Positions 1 to 7,198 of a stretch of DNA of 64,000 bases are shown here, one piece after another; position 1 is the first letter of the stretch; the number at the start of each line of letters is the position of its first letter. The stretch comes from Xanthomonas vesicatoria ATCC 35937 (GTDB lineage: Bacteria; Pseudomonadota; Gammaproteobacteria; Xanthomonadales; Xanthomonadaceae): NCBI RefSeq assembly GCF_001908725.1, contig NZ_CP018725.1, positions 4,960,001-5,024,000 on the forward strand, given 5' to 3'. The notes beneath the pieces were generated by a model. That model was not told the origin of the DNA, searched no databases, and worked only from the letters and a program-made list of their open reading frames with translations. Made by a program: the position numbers and the translations under genes.

Positions 1-1
1 C

Positions 2-2797
2 AACGCCAAGGCAGTGGAGCTGGCGCTGGGCAAGGCTCCAACACCGCAGGACCCGCTCAACCTCCCTGCAAGAGCCAGCGACCAGTTTGGACTAGACAAC
101 CAGAACTGGCATCGCAATCCCGAGAGCCAGGCATGGGAACGCCAAGTTAAAACCGCCGTGGCCGGTGCCAACGACCGGGGCAGCTACGAGCACCAGACCG
201 CCTCCCCGGAACGGGCACAGCAACTCAACCAAGAAGCCCTGGGCCGCATCGAAAGCAACATCGCCACCGGGCGCGAAGCCATCGCCGCAGCTTACGTGGA
301 AAACCATGCCGCGCAACGTGCCCAGGCTTACGGTGTCGAAGTGCCTGCGGCCGTGCAAGCCGCCCAGGCCAAGCCCGGCGCTGTGCTGGGGTCGGACGCT
401 CAGCTTTACCGGCGGGACGAGTCAGGGCAGTGGGCCGGCAAGGATGGCGTCGCCAGCGGCAATCTGGCGATGGAGCTGGAACTGACCGACCGACTGCGGC
501 AGCCCTCAATCGAGCGCTCCCAGGAAACCTTGGCGGCGATCCAGGCACTTCCCGCGCCGACGGCTGCGCAGATGGAGCACAACGAACTGCTGCATCGTTA
601 CCGGGCGGCAAGCATTTATTTAAACGTCAACCCGCAGACCCAACAGGCCGTGGAGCTGGCCGCACAGCGGACCAGGGACGCCAACGGCATCACCGGGCCG
701 ACCATGCAGCAGCTACAACGCAACGAGTTGGGGCAATACGGGTATGACAGCCCCATCGCGCACCTTCAACGCGGCAGCGATGGGGTCACTCGTGTGGTGG
801 CCATCACGAGTAGCGAAGACATCCGGCAGGCGTTGAGTGAGGCGCGGGACCACCGACAGGACACGGCAACCGCAACCGCTGCTCGGGCGTCCGAAGCGAC
901 GGGAGATGGCGACACCTCGACCTCCGATTCTTCCAGTCCGCAGCGAGTGCTCGATCTCCAGGCACGCATGCAGGCTTCTATTGCGGCGCAGGCGCGACAA
1001 GAACGCGAACAGCAAGATCGTGTTGCGCACGAGCAGCACGTCGCGCAAGTGCGCGAGCACCTCCAGCAGGCACAGCCTGAGCACGAAGACAGGTCACAAA
1101 GCGAACAAGCAGTCCAGGCGCAGGCGGTGTTGGAAGGGCAACGCCAAGCAGCGCAGCAACGCGAACAGGAAGAACGCGAGCAACAGGAGCGGCAATCACA
1201 GGCTAGCCAGCAGCGCGAACTGCAGGAGCGTGAGGAAAGGGATGTCGAGCAACGTCAGGCGCAGGAACGCCAGGCCGACAACCAACAGCGGGAGCAAAAA
1301 GACCGCCAGGCTCAAGAAGCAACGCGAACTGAGGTCCAAGAACGCCAGGCTCAGCAAGCACAGCAGCAAGCCCCCAGCCAGCACGCCTCGCAGCAACCGG
1401 ACGCTCAGCTGCACGCTCCAGATGCGGCGCTGTCTCAACAAACGCCACGGCCCGAGTTGCCGCAGAAAGACGCGGGTCAGCAGTTTGAAGTCCAGAACCA
1501 ACAGACAGGCGAACAGCTGGCTCACAACCCACCTGGCCCACTGAAGCAAACCCCTGGTCCAGGTGATGCGCAGCTGCGTCAAGCACAAGAAGCGGAGCGC
1601 GCGTTCGAACCGCAATCGTTGCAAAGCCGCGACACCGCGCGCATCCAGGTGCCTCCCTCCGAGGACCGGGAATCGGGCAACCCACCTTTGCAAAGCGCGC
1701 AGGCCGATGCGGTGACCCCGGCGCTGTATCGCCAGGTGCAAACGCAGCAGGCGGAGATGGAGCAAACGCCGATCCGCCACCAAGACGCGGCACGTGAGCA
1801 AGAGACAGAGCCGGTTCGCGTCATGGCCCCAACAACGCCTGCGACAGCAGACCCATTGATGGCACCACAGGCCAGGGCGCTTTCAACTCCTGAGCAAGAG
1901 ACCAAGGCAGAGCAGCTCCGTCCTCCAGACACCTTGATCGCTGCTCATGGTGCGCCGTTGCTGCCACCTCAACACCTCGCGCAAGCACACGAGCAGTCCC
2001 CAGAAGCCAGTGCCGTGAGTCGCTCCTCCGTCGGGGCAGCAGACGCAGAAAACCATCGCACTCAATCGACCCCAGCGCAGGACCGCAGCGCAGCAGACCC
2101 GGGCGGTGCTCTATTCCTGGAAGAGACCATGCGCTCGCTGCGCCAGCTGCAACAGGAGATTGAGCGGGCTGATCGAGAAGACGAACGCTTCCACCAGGAA
2201 TGGAAGGCGTATCGCGATCGTGGAGAACCTTATCCCTTCGCTCAAAAGAGGGCGCTAGACCAAGAGGGTGGCAGCATCGATGCATTCAGTGCGCACCAAC
2301 TGGATCGCCGCTCTCCTAGCGAAACGGCTGAGCAAACCAATGTCTTCCCGCCTCAGGCTCAGGGCTTCGTCGGTCCAGGGGGAAGGGATGCGCCAGACGA
2401 TTCTTCGCAGGTGGCGCGGAAATCCATCACGGGCGACCCGGACGTTGACGAAGTGCTCTACGCGCTCGACAGCAAGAACGAGTTGGCGATCGAGCAGGCC
2501 CTGAACCGGGTGGCCAACAGCGCAGCGACGCAGGCGCTCATCAAAAGAGGCAACGAGTTCCTTGAGGCGCAGGCCCAGCAGGAGGCCCAGGAGCTCGCCG
2601 CCACACGCCAGGCGCTGGGGATGGATGTCTCAGCGGAGATCAACACCAGCCGCGGGCCGGTGATGGTGATGACCTTGCCGGAGTTTGCCAAGGGACCGAT
2701 GCAGAGCGGTCCCCAAGGGGACGGCGGTGGAGGTGGAGACGGCGGTGGCGGCGGGGGAGGAGGAGGAGGAGGTGGTGGTGGAGGGGGCGGCGGTTAG
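2..2797 (+). CDS. Large Gln/Glu-rich protein with poly-Gly tail, 5' partial
   Basis: The reading frame is open to the left edge, so the true start lies outside; the first in-window start is GTG at 14 (927 residues). I do not recognise the family with certainty. The N-terminal ~280 residues look globular. Residues about 310-480 are an extreme Gln/Glu/Arg-rich stretch of QERQ-like units, likely a long coiled coil. A second ordered-looking segment follows at about 770-890. The last ~25 residues are almost pure glycine. It lies 40 bases upstream of a coiled-coil membrane protein on the same strand and near mobilization genes, which suggests a role in transfer or a transferred protein. A secreted effector role is conceivable but no secretion signal was identified. 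Confidence 0.75.
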   Translation, partial: NAKAVELALGKAPTPQDPLNLPARASDQFGLDNQNWHRNPESQAWERQVKTAVAGANDRGSYEHQTASPERAQQLNQEALGRIESNIATGREAIAAAYVENHAAQRAQAYGVEVPAAVQAAQAKPGAVLGSDAQLYRRDESGQWAGKDGVASGNLAMELELTDRLRQPSIERSQETLAAIQALPAPTAAQMEHNELLHRYRAASIYLNVNPQTQQAVELAAQRTRDANGITGPTMQQLQRNELGQYGYDSPIAHLQRGSDGVTRVVAITSSEDIRQALSEARDHRQDTATATAARASEATGDGDTSTSDSSSPQRVLDLQARMQASIAAQARQEREQQDRVAHEQHVAQVREHLQQAQPEHEDRSQSEQAVQAQAVLEGQRQAAQQREQEEREQQERQSQASQQRELQEREERDVEQRQAQERQADNQQREQKDRQAQEATRTEVQERQAQQAQQQAPSQHASQQPDAQLHAPDAALSQQTPRPELPQKDAGQQFEVQNQQTGEQLAHNPPGPLKQTPGPGDAQLRQAQEAERAFEPQSLQSRDTARIQVPPSEDRESGNPPLQSAQADAVTPALYRQVQTQQAEMEQTPIRHQDAAREQETEPVRVMAPTTPATADPLMAPQARALSTPEQETKAEQLRPPDTLIAAHGAPLLPPQHLAQAHEQSPEASAVSRSSVGAADAENHRTQSTPAQDRSAADPGGALFLEETMRSLRQLQQEIERADREDERFHQEWKAYRDRGEPYPFAQKRALDQEGGSIDAFSAHQLDRRSPSETAEQTNVFPPQAQGFVGPGGRDAPDDSSQVARKSITGDPDVDEVLYALDSKNELAIEQALNRVANSAATQALIKRGNEFLEAQAQQEAQELAATRQALGMDVSAEINTSRGPVMVMTLPEFAKGPMQSGPQGDGGGGGDGGGGGGGGGGGGGGGGGG
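2719..2794 (+). repeat. Poly-glycine-encoding GGN tract
   Basis: This is a low-complexity run of GGT/GGC/GGA/GGG codons, interrupted twice by GAC, encoding the glycine tail of the preceding protein up to its stop codon. Such a tract is prone to slippage, so tail length may differ between strains. Confidence 0.85.
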
Positions 2798-2837
2798 TCA
2801 AAATCTCTTCCGTGACCAGCCGAGCTCAGGAAACCTC

Positions 2838-3488
2838 ATGGACAGGCAAGACGCCGCCGCAATGGCGGAAATGATGGCCACGTTGAATGCATCGAACACC
2901 TCGTTGCAAGAGACGGTCAAAGTGCTGACGACGTTGGTGGCATCCATGCAGCAGCGCGAACAACGGTTGCGCGAGGTGGTTGCCGAGCAAATTCAGGTAG
3001 TCCAACACGCGGCCAGCAGCGCCGATGCCAAGGTCAATCGAGTGCTGGAGAATGCGTTGCCGCGCTTGACGCAGCTGACCAATCAGGCGTTGACGCAGAC
3101 GCTGGAACCGGCCGCCAAGCGGTTCAACAAAGAGATGGCCCATGCGGACGAGACGCTGCAGCAAGCCACTCGGCGTTACGCGCATGCCCAGCAGTCCCTG
3201 GAAACACGGATCACACGCCGCATGGGCATTGCATCCGCCACGATGCTCGTAGCGGGTGTCCTTGGCCTGGGGGCTGTGGCCTACTCGGTGGGCATCATCA
3301 ACGAAAAGCGAACCGAACTCGCACAGCTTCGAGCGTCCATCGATTACCTGGACCGCGTGTCGCGTGCGGACGTGGCCCCCTGTGGCGAAGGCCGGCTTTG
3401 TGCCACCCTCGAGAAGAATGGGCCGCGTTACGGCAACCAGAGGCAATACAGGGCGATCAACCTGCGCACACCATCGGCTGCGCAGTGA
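2838..3488 (+). CDS. Coiled-coil membrane-anchored mobilization-associated protein
   Basis: This 216-residue protein has a helical, coiled-coil N-terminal part (about 20-125), one predicted membrane segment (about 128-152) and a short C-terminal part with two cysteines (Cys182, Cys188). The frame is open further upstream, but ATG 2838 has an AGGAAA Shine-Dalgarno-like sequence just before it and fits the gap after the poly-Gly gene. The architecture resembles accessory relaxosome proteins (MobB/MbeB-like) that link the relaxase to the membrane. That assignment is inferred from architecture and neighbourhood, not from a recognised motif. Confidence 0.75.
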   Translation: MDRQDAAAMAEMMATLNASNTSLQETVKVLTTLVASMQQREQRLREVVAEQIQVVQHAASSADAKVNRVLENALPRLTQLTNQALTQTLEPAAKRFNKEMAHADETLQQATRRYAHAQQSLETRITRRMGIASATMLVAGVLGLGAVAYSVGIINEKRTELAQLRASIDYLDRVSRADVAPCGEGRLCATLEKNGPRYGNQRQYRAINLRTPSAAQ

Positions 3489-3644
3489 TGCCGGCCGACC
3501 TCATTCGGTCAGTGGAGCGTCGACGTTGCTGGCGGCTGCTTTGGTCTTTGGCCTGCCGGCTTTATTCGATAGGAACGCTTGGCGGTCGCGCTGTCCGTCG
3601 ATGGCCACCATTTGCCTGCTGCAACCCTCCGGCGCACCAGAGCC

Positions 3645-3998
3645 TCAAAAAGTTCCGGAGTTAGGCAGTTTCTGCGCCTGTACCGGCGCAGGGCCACTAC
3701 CCTGAGTCCCACCAGCTCCGTTTAGGATCGCTTTCTTTATCGTGGGCAGATACTTCATAACTTGCTCCCTGTCAGCCGACTTCTCTTCATGCGTAAGGTC
3801 TTCGTATGCAGTCGCGATCTGGCGTTCCCATCTCTCGACCAATGGTGCCGGAAGGACGATGCTTCCGTCCTCTTGCCGAATTCCTTGCCCGTGCAAATAG
3901 GACTGCCAATGAGCCCACCTTGCATGCTCAATTGATGCGAGCTCCTCGACGATTGTGTTAAGAAGGCGCTCTGCTTCCTCAGGGCTGATTGGCGTCAT
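3645..3998 (-). CDS. Small RyR-like domain protein, third gene of TIR-caspase operon
   Basis: The 117-residue protein resembles a RyR repeat: a helix with HARWAHW (about 25-31) followed by WERQ...[17 protein letters not shown] (about 57-80), which matches the general 'PYxxLpeeeKexDR' pattern of RyR domains. In prokaryotic conflict systems RyR domains are proposed sensors of nucleotide-derived signals. Its ATG overlaps the stop of the caspase-like gene as ATGA, so the two are translationally coupled. The proline- and glutamine-rich C-terminal tail looks disordered. Similar short proteins also occur on phages and plasmids outside this context, so a signal-sensing role here is an inference. The start at 3998 was chosen for the coupling. 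Confidence 0.75.
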   Translation of the reverse strand: MTPISPEEAERLLNTIVEELASIEHARWAHWQSYLHGQGIRQEDGSIVLPAPLVERWERQIATAYEDLTHEEKSADREQVMKYLPTIKKAILNGAGGTQGSGPAPVQAQKLPNSGTF

Positions 3999-4984
3999 AT
4001 GCGACCTTGGGCAGCAAGAGCCCTGTAGTGCTCGCCCAACGCCGTCAATCGGACCGGTTTCGACTCCATCGCGGCATGCCACATGTGTGGCGCGCCGTCG
4101 GGGACCAGCAATCCGACGCGGTTGTATTTCTGAAGAACCGCGAAAATGGCGTTCTTGTCAGGGTCCGGCGGCGGAATGCCGACTGGATCCCTTTCCCAAT
4201 CGGCTGCTCGCTCAGGCTCATATGACGGGTCTAGTTGAAGAGAGACGCCCTTCGCAGGGAAGAGCTCGGAAATCCGCCGAAGATCTGTCAGCTCCAAGGG
4301 TGGCTGAACTTTTCGCAATGATACGAATGTCTTTACATTGGTTTTGAACACTGGGCGCTGGGCCCAAGGACCAAGGGACTGATCAACATGCGCATAGACC
4401 CCACCGGGGGTAACGTCTCCAACTAAATTAGATGCAGCTCCACCCAGCGCATCCACAAATAGAGAAGTGAATACGCCGGCACCACTCTCCTCAGCTGCGT
4501 ATTGTTCCGCTGTCGACGCGGTGAGGATGGTCACGCCGTCATTGATCTCAGCGACCCGCTGGTTAAGCGCACTGCCTCCGGCGACCCCGCTGTGGCAGCT
4601 GTCCAAGATGATGACCCGGTTGGCCATCTTCGATTGGTTAGCCATGATCATGATCTCAGTAAGTGGCAGACCCTCATGGCCGCTTCTGACATCGGAGGAG
4701 CACAGGTAGCCCCCTGTTTCCTCGATGTGGCCATGGCCCGCGAAATACAGCAAAGCCACTTCTCCGTCGCCTGCAAACAGCTCTTCGATGGCGCCCCGCA
4801 TCTCTTCCCGGGTTACCAGGTCCTGGGGCCCGGTGGCGGTTAGGTGGCGAACCCCAAAGTTTGGTGACCCATCTGAGTGGCGGTCCAACATTGCTTTGAC
4901 GGCGAAGGAGTCATTGACGCACCCAAAAAGCGGAGACACGTGCTCGTAAGCATCAATGCCAACGACCAAGGCGCGGCGCGTCAC
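3995..4984 (-). CDS. Caspase-like (C14) protease, TIR-associated
   Basis: This 329-residue caspase/metacaspase-fold protease has a catalytic His in YFAGHGH (His84) and Cys in LDSCHSG (Cys130). After the ~220-residue protease domain comes a ~105-residue C-terminal domain with conserved-looking [10 protein letters not shown] and RLTALGEHY segments, a candidate ligand-sensing or effector-associated domain. The GTG start overlaps the stop of the TIR gene (GTGA) and the end overlaps the RyR-like gene (ATGA), giving a tight three-gene operon. TIR/caspase pairs are a recently described Thoeris-type anti-phage class in which a TIR-made NAD-derived signal activates the protease. Both catalytic residues are intact. 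Confidence 0.9.
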   Translation of the reverse strand: MTRRALVVGIDAYEHVSPLFGCVNDSFAVKAMLDRHSDGSPNFGVRHLTATGPQDLVTREEMRGAIEELFAGDGEVALLYFAGHGHIEETGGYLCSSDVRSGHEGLPLTEIMIMANQSKMANRVIILDSCHSGVAGGSALNQRVAEINDGVTILTASTAEQYAAEESGAGVFTSLFVDALGGAASNLVGDVTPGGVYAHVDQSLGPWAQRPVFKTNVKTFVSLRKVQPPLELTDLRRISELFPAKGVSLQLDPSYEPERAADWERDPVGIPPPDPDKNAIFAVLQKYNRVGLLVPDGAPHMWHAAMESKPVRLTALGEHYRALAAQGRI

Positions 4985-5349
4985 AGCGAATCGATCCAGT
5001 CAGCAATGTTCGGCCATGTCCAAGTCATGATGCTTACGCCTTCCAGCTTGGTCTGATCGTCCTTGTATCCCCAAATACCTTTTACCGGCTTTTTTTCCTC
5101 TGCGGCACACGCGATTTCCCACTTTTGGCCGGTAGACTTCAACGAGTTTTTGGTAACGATCACCAATACACCATCAGACCTGCGGATCCGGGTGCGAACC
5201 TTCTTTTTCCATTCCTCGTCATAGGCTTCCTTGACTGACATGTCGACGTATTCAAACGGTGACTTCGTATTGAGCGACTGCCCCTTGATCATGTCGCGCA
5301 GTGCAACGTCTTCAATTGCAAATGCGACAAAGACAACTTTGTTGATCAT
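4981..5349 (-). CDS. ThsB-like TIR domain protein
   Basis: The 122-residue single-domain protein is of the MTH538/DUF1863 TIR-like type found in ThsB of Thoeris systems. It opens with a VFVAF strand; [13 protein letters not shown] and [10 protein letters not shown] (Glu78) match the conserved strand and catalytic-glutamate region expected of an NAD-cleaving TIR. The start at 5349 is preceded by AAGGA at good spacing; a longer frame exists upstream but lacks a site. It is the first gene of the operon with the caspase-like and RyR-like genes. The expected role is to sense infection and make a cyclic ADP-ribose-type signal. The domain call is confident; the signal identity is inferred. Confidence 0.85.
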   Translation of the reverse strand: MINKVVFVAFAIEDVALRDMIKGQSLNTKSPFEYVDMSVKEAYDEEWKKKVRTRIRRSDGVLVIVTKNSLKSTGQKWEIACAAEEKKPVKGIWGYKDDQTKLEGVSIMTWTWPNIADWIDSL

Positions 5350-5400
5350 GGGTCTCGTCCTTATTGGCTGGGTTGAAATGGTGATTGCAGTCACGTTTTA

Positions 5401-5429
5401 TTTATAGCATGGCGCTGATTTCCCGCACA
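5401..5429 (-). promoter_or_regulatory. Candidate promoter of TIR-caspase operon
   Basis: A TATAAA -10-like hexamer (5406 to 5401 on the minus strand) lies about 50 bases upstream of the TIR start in an AT-rich patch. The -35 region about 17 bases further upstream is poor (TGTGCG). Confidence 0.4.
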
Positions 5430-5522
5430 CGACGCGCCGCAACAAGATCTGTGTCTGACAAGGTAGAGCTCGTTAAACGGTTGCCCGTGATTTTCGGTAG
5501 AGTTCGATTCATTTCTTCAAAA

Positions 5523-5552
5523 TTGATGAATTCGCTCCTCGTGCGTTACACT
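5523..5552 (+). promoter_or_regulatory. Candidate promoter for RT-associated RNA and operon
   Basis: TTGATG (5523-5528) and TACACT (5547-5552) are separated by 18 bases, a fair sigma-70 match. Initiation would fall near 5558, at the start of the structured region and about 150 bases before the leader ORF. Confidence 0.45.
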
Positions 5553-5553
5553 A

Positions 5554-5693
5554 GGGGCGCTCTGGCGATAGGCTCTGCGCCTGTCCCTCTATTCGTCACC
5601 CAGTGACTTACTCGACGCCGCATGTCTCTACTCGGTGGTCGCCGTTGGTTATGTGTCCATGCGCCCTGCGCTAGGCAAGCCGGAGCTAAGAAT
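5554..5693 (+). ncRNA. Candidate structured RNA upstream of reverse transcriptase
   Basis: Noncoding in all frames I examined. Two hairpins can be read: GGCGC (5556-5560) with GCGCC (5577-5581), and GTCAC (5595-5599) with GTGAC (5603-5607) closing a 3-base loop. Defence-associated reverse transcriptases commonly have a template or cofactor RNA encoded just upstream, so this is the natural place for one. I could not derive a retron-style msr/msd fold or long flanking inverted repeats by eye. Confidence 0.4.
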
Positions 5694-5707
5694 GGAGGAG
5701 TGATCTT

Positions 5708-5830
5708 ATGAAGAAATTTATTCGTAAGACCCGCCTAGTTCATGCGTTGCTGTCGTTTGGGGGCGGATTTTTCCGTTTCCTGGCAGCGCTCATGAACATG
5801 GCATCTAACTACTCGTGGGCTTCGCGATGA
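5708..5830 (+). CDS. 40-residue leader ORF coupled to reverse transcriptase
   Basis: This short ORF starts MKKFIRKTRL, has a basic N terminus and a hydrophobic, Phe/Gly-rich middle (LLSFGGGFFRFLAALM), and ends WASR. It has a near-perfect Shine-Dalgarno (GGAGGAG, 5694-5700) seven bases before its ATG, the strongest ribosome site in the neighbourhood. Its TGA overlaps the ATG of the reverse transcriptase (ATGA, 5827-5830), so translation of the enzyme probably depends on it. It may be a small membrane-active peptide, an upstream regulatory ORF, or both. I recognise no family. Confidence 0.7.
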   Translation: MKKFIRKTRLVHALLSFGGGFFRFLAALMNMASNYSWASR

Positions 5831-6582
5831 AGAGATGGGAACACCGCTTTGAGGTAAAGCCAGGGCGATGGGTGTATGTGCCGACTCCCCTGGGCAAGGC
5901 TGCTGGTGATGCGATCCGTTTGTCTGTGTCAAAGGTGTGGGCCCGCCCCAAGTTCTATTTTCACCTTCGCAAGGGTGGGCATGTGGCGGCTCTCCGGCGC
6001 CATTTGAAAAATCAATATTTTTTTCGCTGCGATCTTGACGACTTCTTTGGTCGCATCAATCAATCGAGAGTCACGCGCTGCTTGAAGGAAAGTTTTTCCT
6101 ACGTTGATGCCAGGAAGATGGCGAGCGATAGCGTGGTCATCCGTCCCGACACTGGTAAGACCATGCTGCCGTATGGATATGTTCAATCCCCGATTTTGGC
6201 ATCCTTGGCGCTTGACCGCAGTCGAGTAGGGCGGTTTCTACGGCAGTGCGAATCTTCCGAAGACATGACTGTCAGCGTTTACATGGATGACATCGTCTTG
6301 TCGTCCAATGACGAAGCGCGCCTCTATGTCGTAGCCACTGAGCTTGCCCAACTCGCGACAGATGCAGGCCTGCCACTTAGTGCCGGTAAGACAATTGGGC
6401 CTGGCTTGACAGTGACGGCCTTTAACGTCGAGCTCTCACATGGTCTGCTGACGTTGACACAGGACAGGCTTGATCGCTTCCGTGAGTCGTATGCCACGGC
6501 AAGCTCATTGCACGTTGAAGATGGAATAGTGCGCTACGTGCATTCGATTAACTCCGCGCAGGTTGCCGCTGTAACAGCGTGA
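5827..6582 (+). CDS. Defence-type reverse transcriptase, unassigned group
   Basis: A 251-residue reverse transcriptase consisting of the catalytic core only. FFRCDLDDFF (65-74) is motif A, YGYVQSPILASL (116-127) is motif B, YMDD (152-155) is the catalytic motif C, and AFNVELS (198-204) follows motif D. No maturase or endonuclease domain is present, so it is not a group II intron enzyme, and no clear retron VTG motif is seen. Motif B in the form 'FVQSP' fits unknown-group (UG/DRT-like) bacterial reverse transcriptases. The ATG overlaps the stop of the 40-residue leader ORF; an upstream GTG at 5815 is possible but less likely. It is probably anti-phage cargo of the island. Confidence 0.85.
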   Translation: MKRWEHRFEVKPGRWVYVPTPLGKAAGDAIRLSVSKVWARPKFYFHLRKGGHVAALRRHLKNQYFFRCDLDDFFGRINQSRVTRCLKESFSYVDARKMASDSVVIRPDTGKTMLPYGYVQSPILASLALDRSRVGRFLRQCESSEDMTVSVYMDDIVLSSNDEARLYVVATELAQLATDAGLPLSAGKTIGPGLTVTAFNVELSHGLLTLTQDRLDRFRESYATASSLHVEDGIVRYVHSINSAQVAAVTA

Positions 6583-6602
6583 AGTGACCACTTGCGATAG
6601 GA

Positions 6603-6932
6603 TTAGTGCGGAGCTGCCGTCGTTGGTGATTTGGCTGGATTCTTTATCTTGATAGCTCCCAACATGCGAGCCTCGACTTGGATTTCCTGAGAGTTTCGCC
6701 GTTTAGCATGGAGCAGTAAGGCCCCTACGAGTTCCGCATCATCCAACTCCTGGGCTCCGGCCAAGAAGACTAGGTCCGCCACGCGCTGCCGTCGTTTCAT
6801 TTCTTCACGCTTCGTCATCTCTTGTGCCTGCGCTTCGCGGCGCTGATTGGCTAAAAGCTCTTTCGCTTGTAGATGAGCCAGGCGCTCTGTGGCGCGTTGG
6901 ATTTGGTCTCGGTAGTGATTCGTTGCGGTCAT
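6603..6932 (-). CDS. TraD-like small mobilization protein
   Basis: The 109-residue, highly charged, helical protein has a basic stretch (KREEMKRRQR, about 41-50) followed by LVFLAGAQELDDAELVGALLL. This matches the small TraD/MobC-like proteins encoded next to MobA/MobL relaxases. It is divergent from the relaxase, with the candidate oriT between them, the usual layout. It is expected to act in the relaxosome, binding near oriT or the relaxase. It ends 20 bases from the reverse transcriptase gene, convergent with it. Confidence 0.75.
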   Translation of the reverse strand: MTATNHYRDQIQRATERLAHLQAKELLANQRREAQAQEMTKREEMKRRQRVADLVFLAGAQELDDAELVGALLLHAKRRNSQEIQVEARMLGAIKIKNPAKSPTTAAPH

Positions 6933-7198
6933 GCGTTTCTCCTGCCTTGTGGAAATGAGTCAACCAGGAAAACGGCTTGCGTCAAGCCTTGGGCTGGTCT
7001 CGAATTTCGTCCACCCCGAGAATCGAAAAGGCTGAAAAACAAGGCTTAGGAGAAAGAAGCAAGAGCGCACCTAGGTGTCACTGCGTGACACGTGCGCAAA
7101 GGGCTCCGCCCCTTGAACCCCAAGCGCCAAGGGCGCTTGCGAAAATCCAAAGCCAAGGCATAAACCAAGCAATCCCACTGCTTCGGAGTCGCCGCCTC
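6933..7198. other. Intergenic region between traD-like and relaxase genes, candidate oriT
   Basis: This region is unlikely to be coding: the relaxase frame stays open, but there is no ribosome site before 7199. It contains a strong compound hairpin (7065-7097) followed by GGGCTCCGCCCC and GCGCCAAGGGCGC inverted repeats (about 7101-7140). Divergent mobilization genes plus inverted repeats are typical of an origin of transfer. Confidence 0.55.
7065..7097 (+). other. Candidate oriT hairpin
   Basis: GTGTCAC (7075-7081), loop TGC, GTGACAC (7085-7091) form a perfect 7-bp stem. GCGCAC (7065-7070) and GTGCGC (7092-7097) extend it with a 4-base bulge. GTGCGC beside the stem resembles the TAAGTGCG core of IncQ-type nic sites. 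The nic position itself is not determined. Confidence 0.5.

Larger units (their letters stand above)
5350..5707. other. Divergent control region between TIR operon and RT operon
   Basis: These 358 bases hold no convincing gene. They contain the candidate promoter for the leftward TIR operon, a second candidate promoter for the rightward RT unit, and a hairpin-rich stretch next to the RT leader ORF. The divergent layout means both defence-like units could share control. Confidence 0.6.

Noticed and set aside
1196..1801. Long antisense frames under the Gln-rich gene
   Set aside because: They mirror the repetitive CAG/CGN codons of the sense gene; composition is not protein-like.
5554..5693. 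Classical retron msr-msd
   Set aside because: No long flanking inverted repeats (a1/a2) found by eye and the enzyme lacks a clear VTG motif; kept only as a candidate structured RNA.
5827..6582. Reverse transcriptase as part of a diversity-generating retroelement
   Set aside because: No accessory variability gene, no template/variable repeat pair seen nearby, and motif B is FVQSP-like rather than the DGR type.
6977..7198. N-terminal extension of the relaxase
   Set aside because: The frame is open, but the sequence is full of inverted repeats, has no ribosome site, and relaxases of this family start at MAIYHxN.
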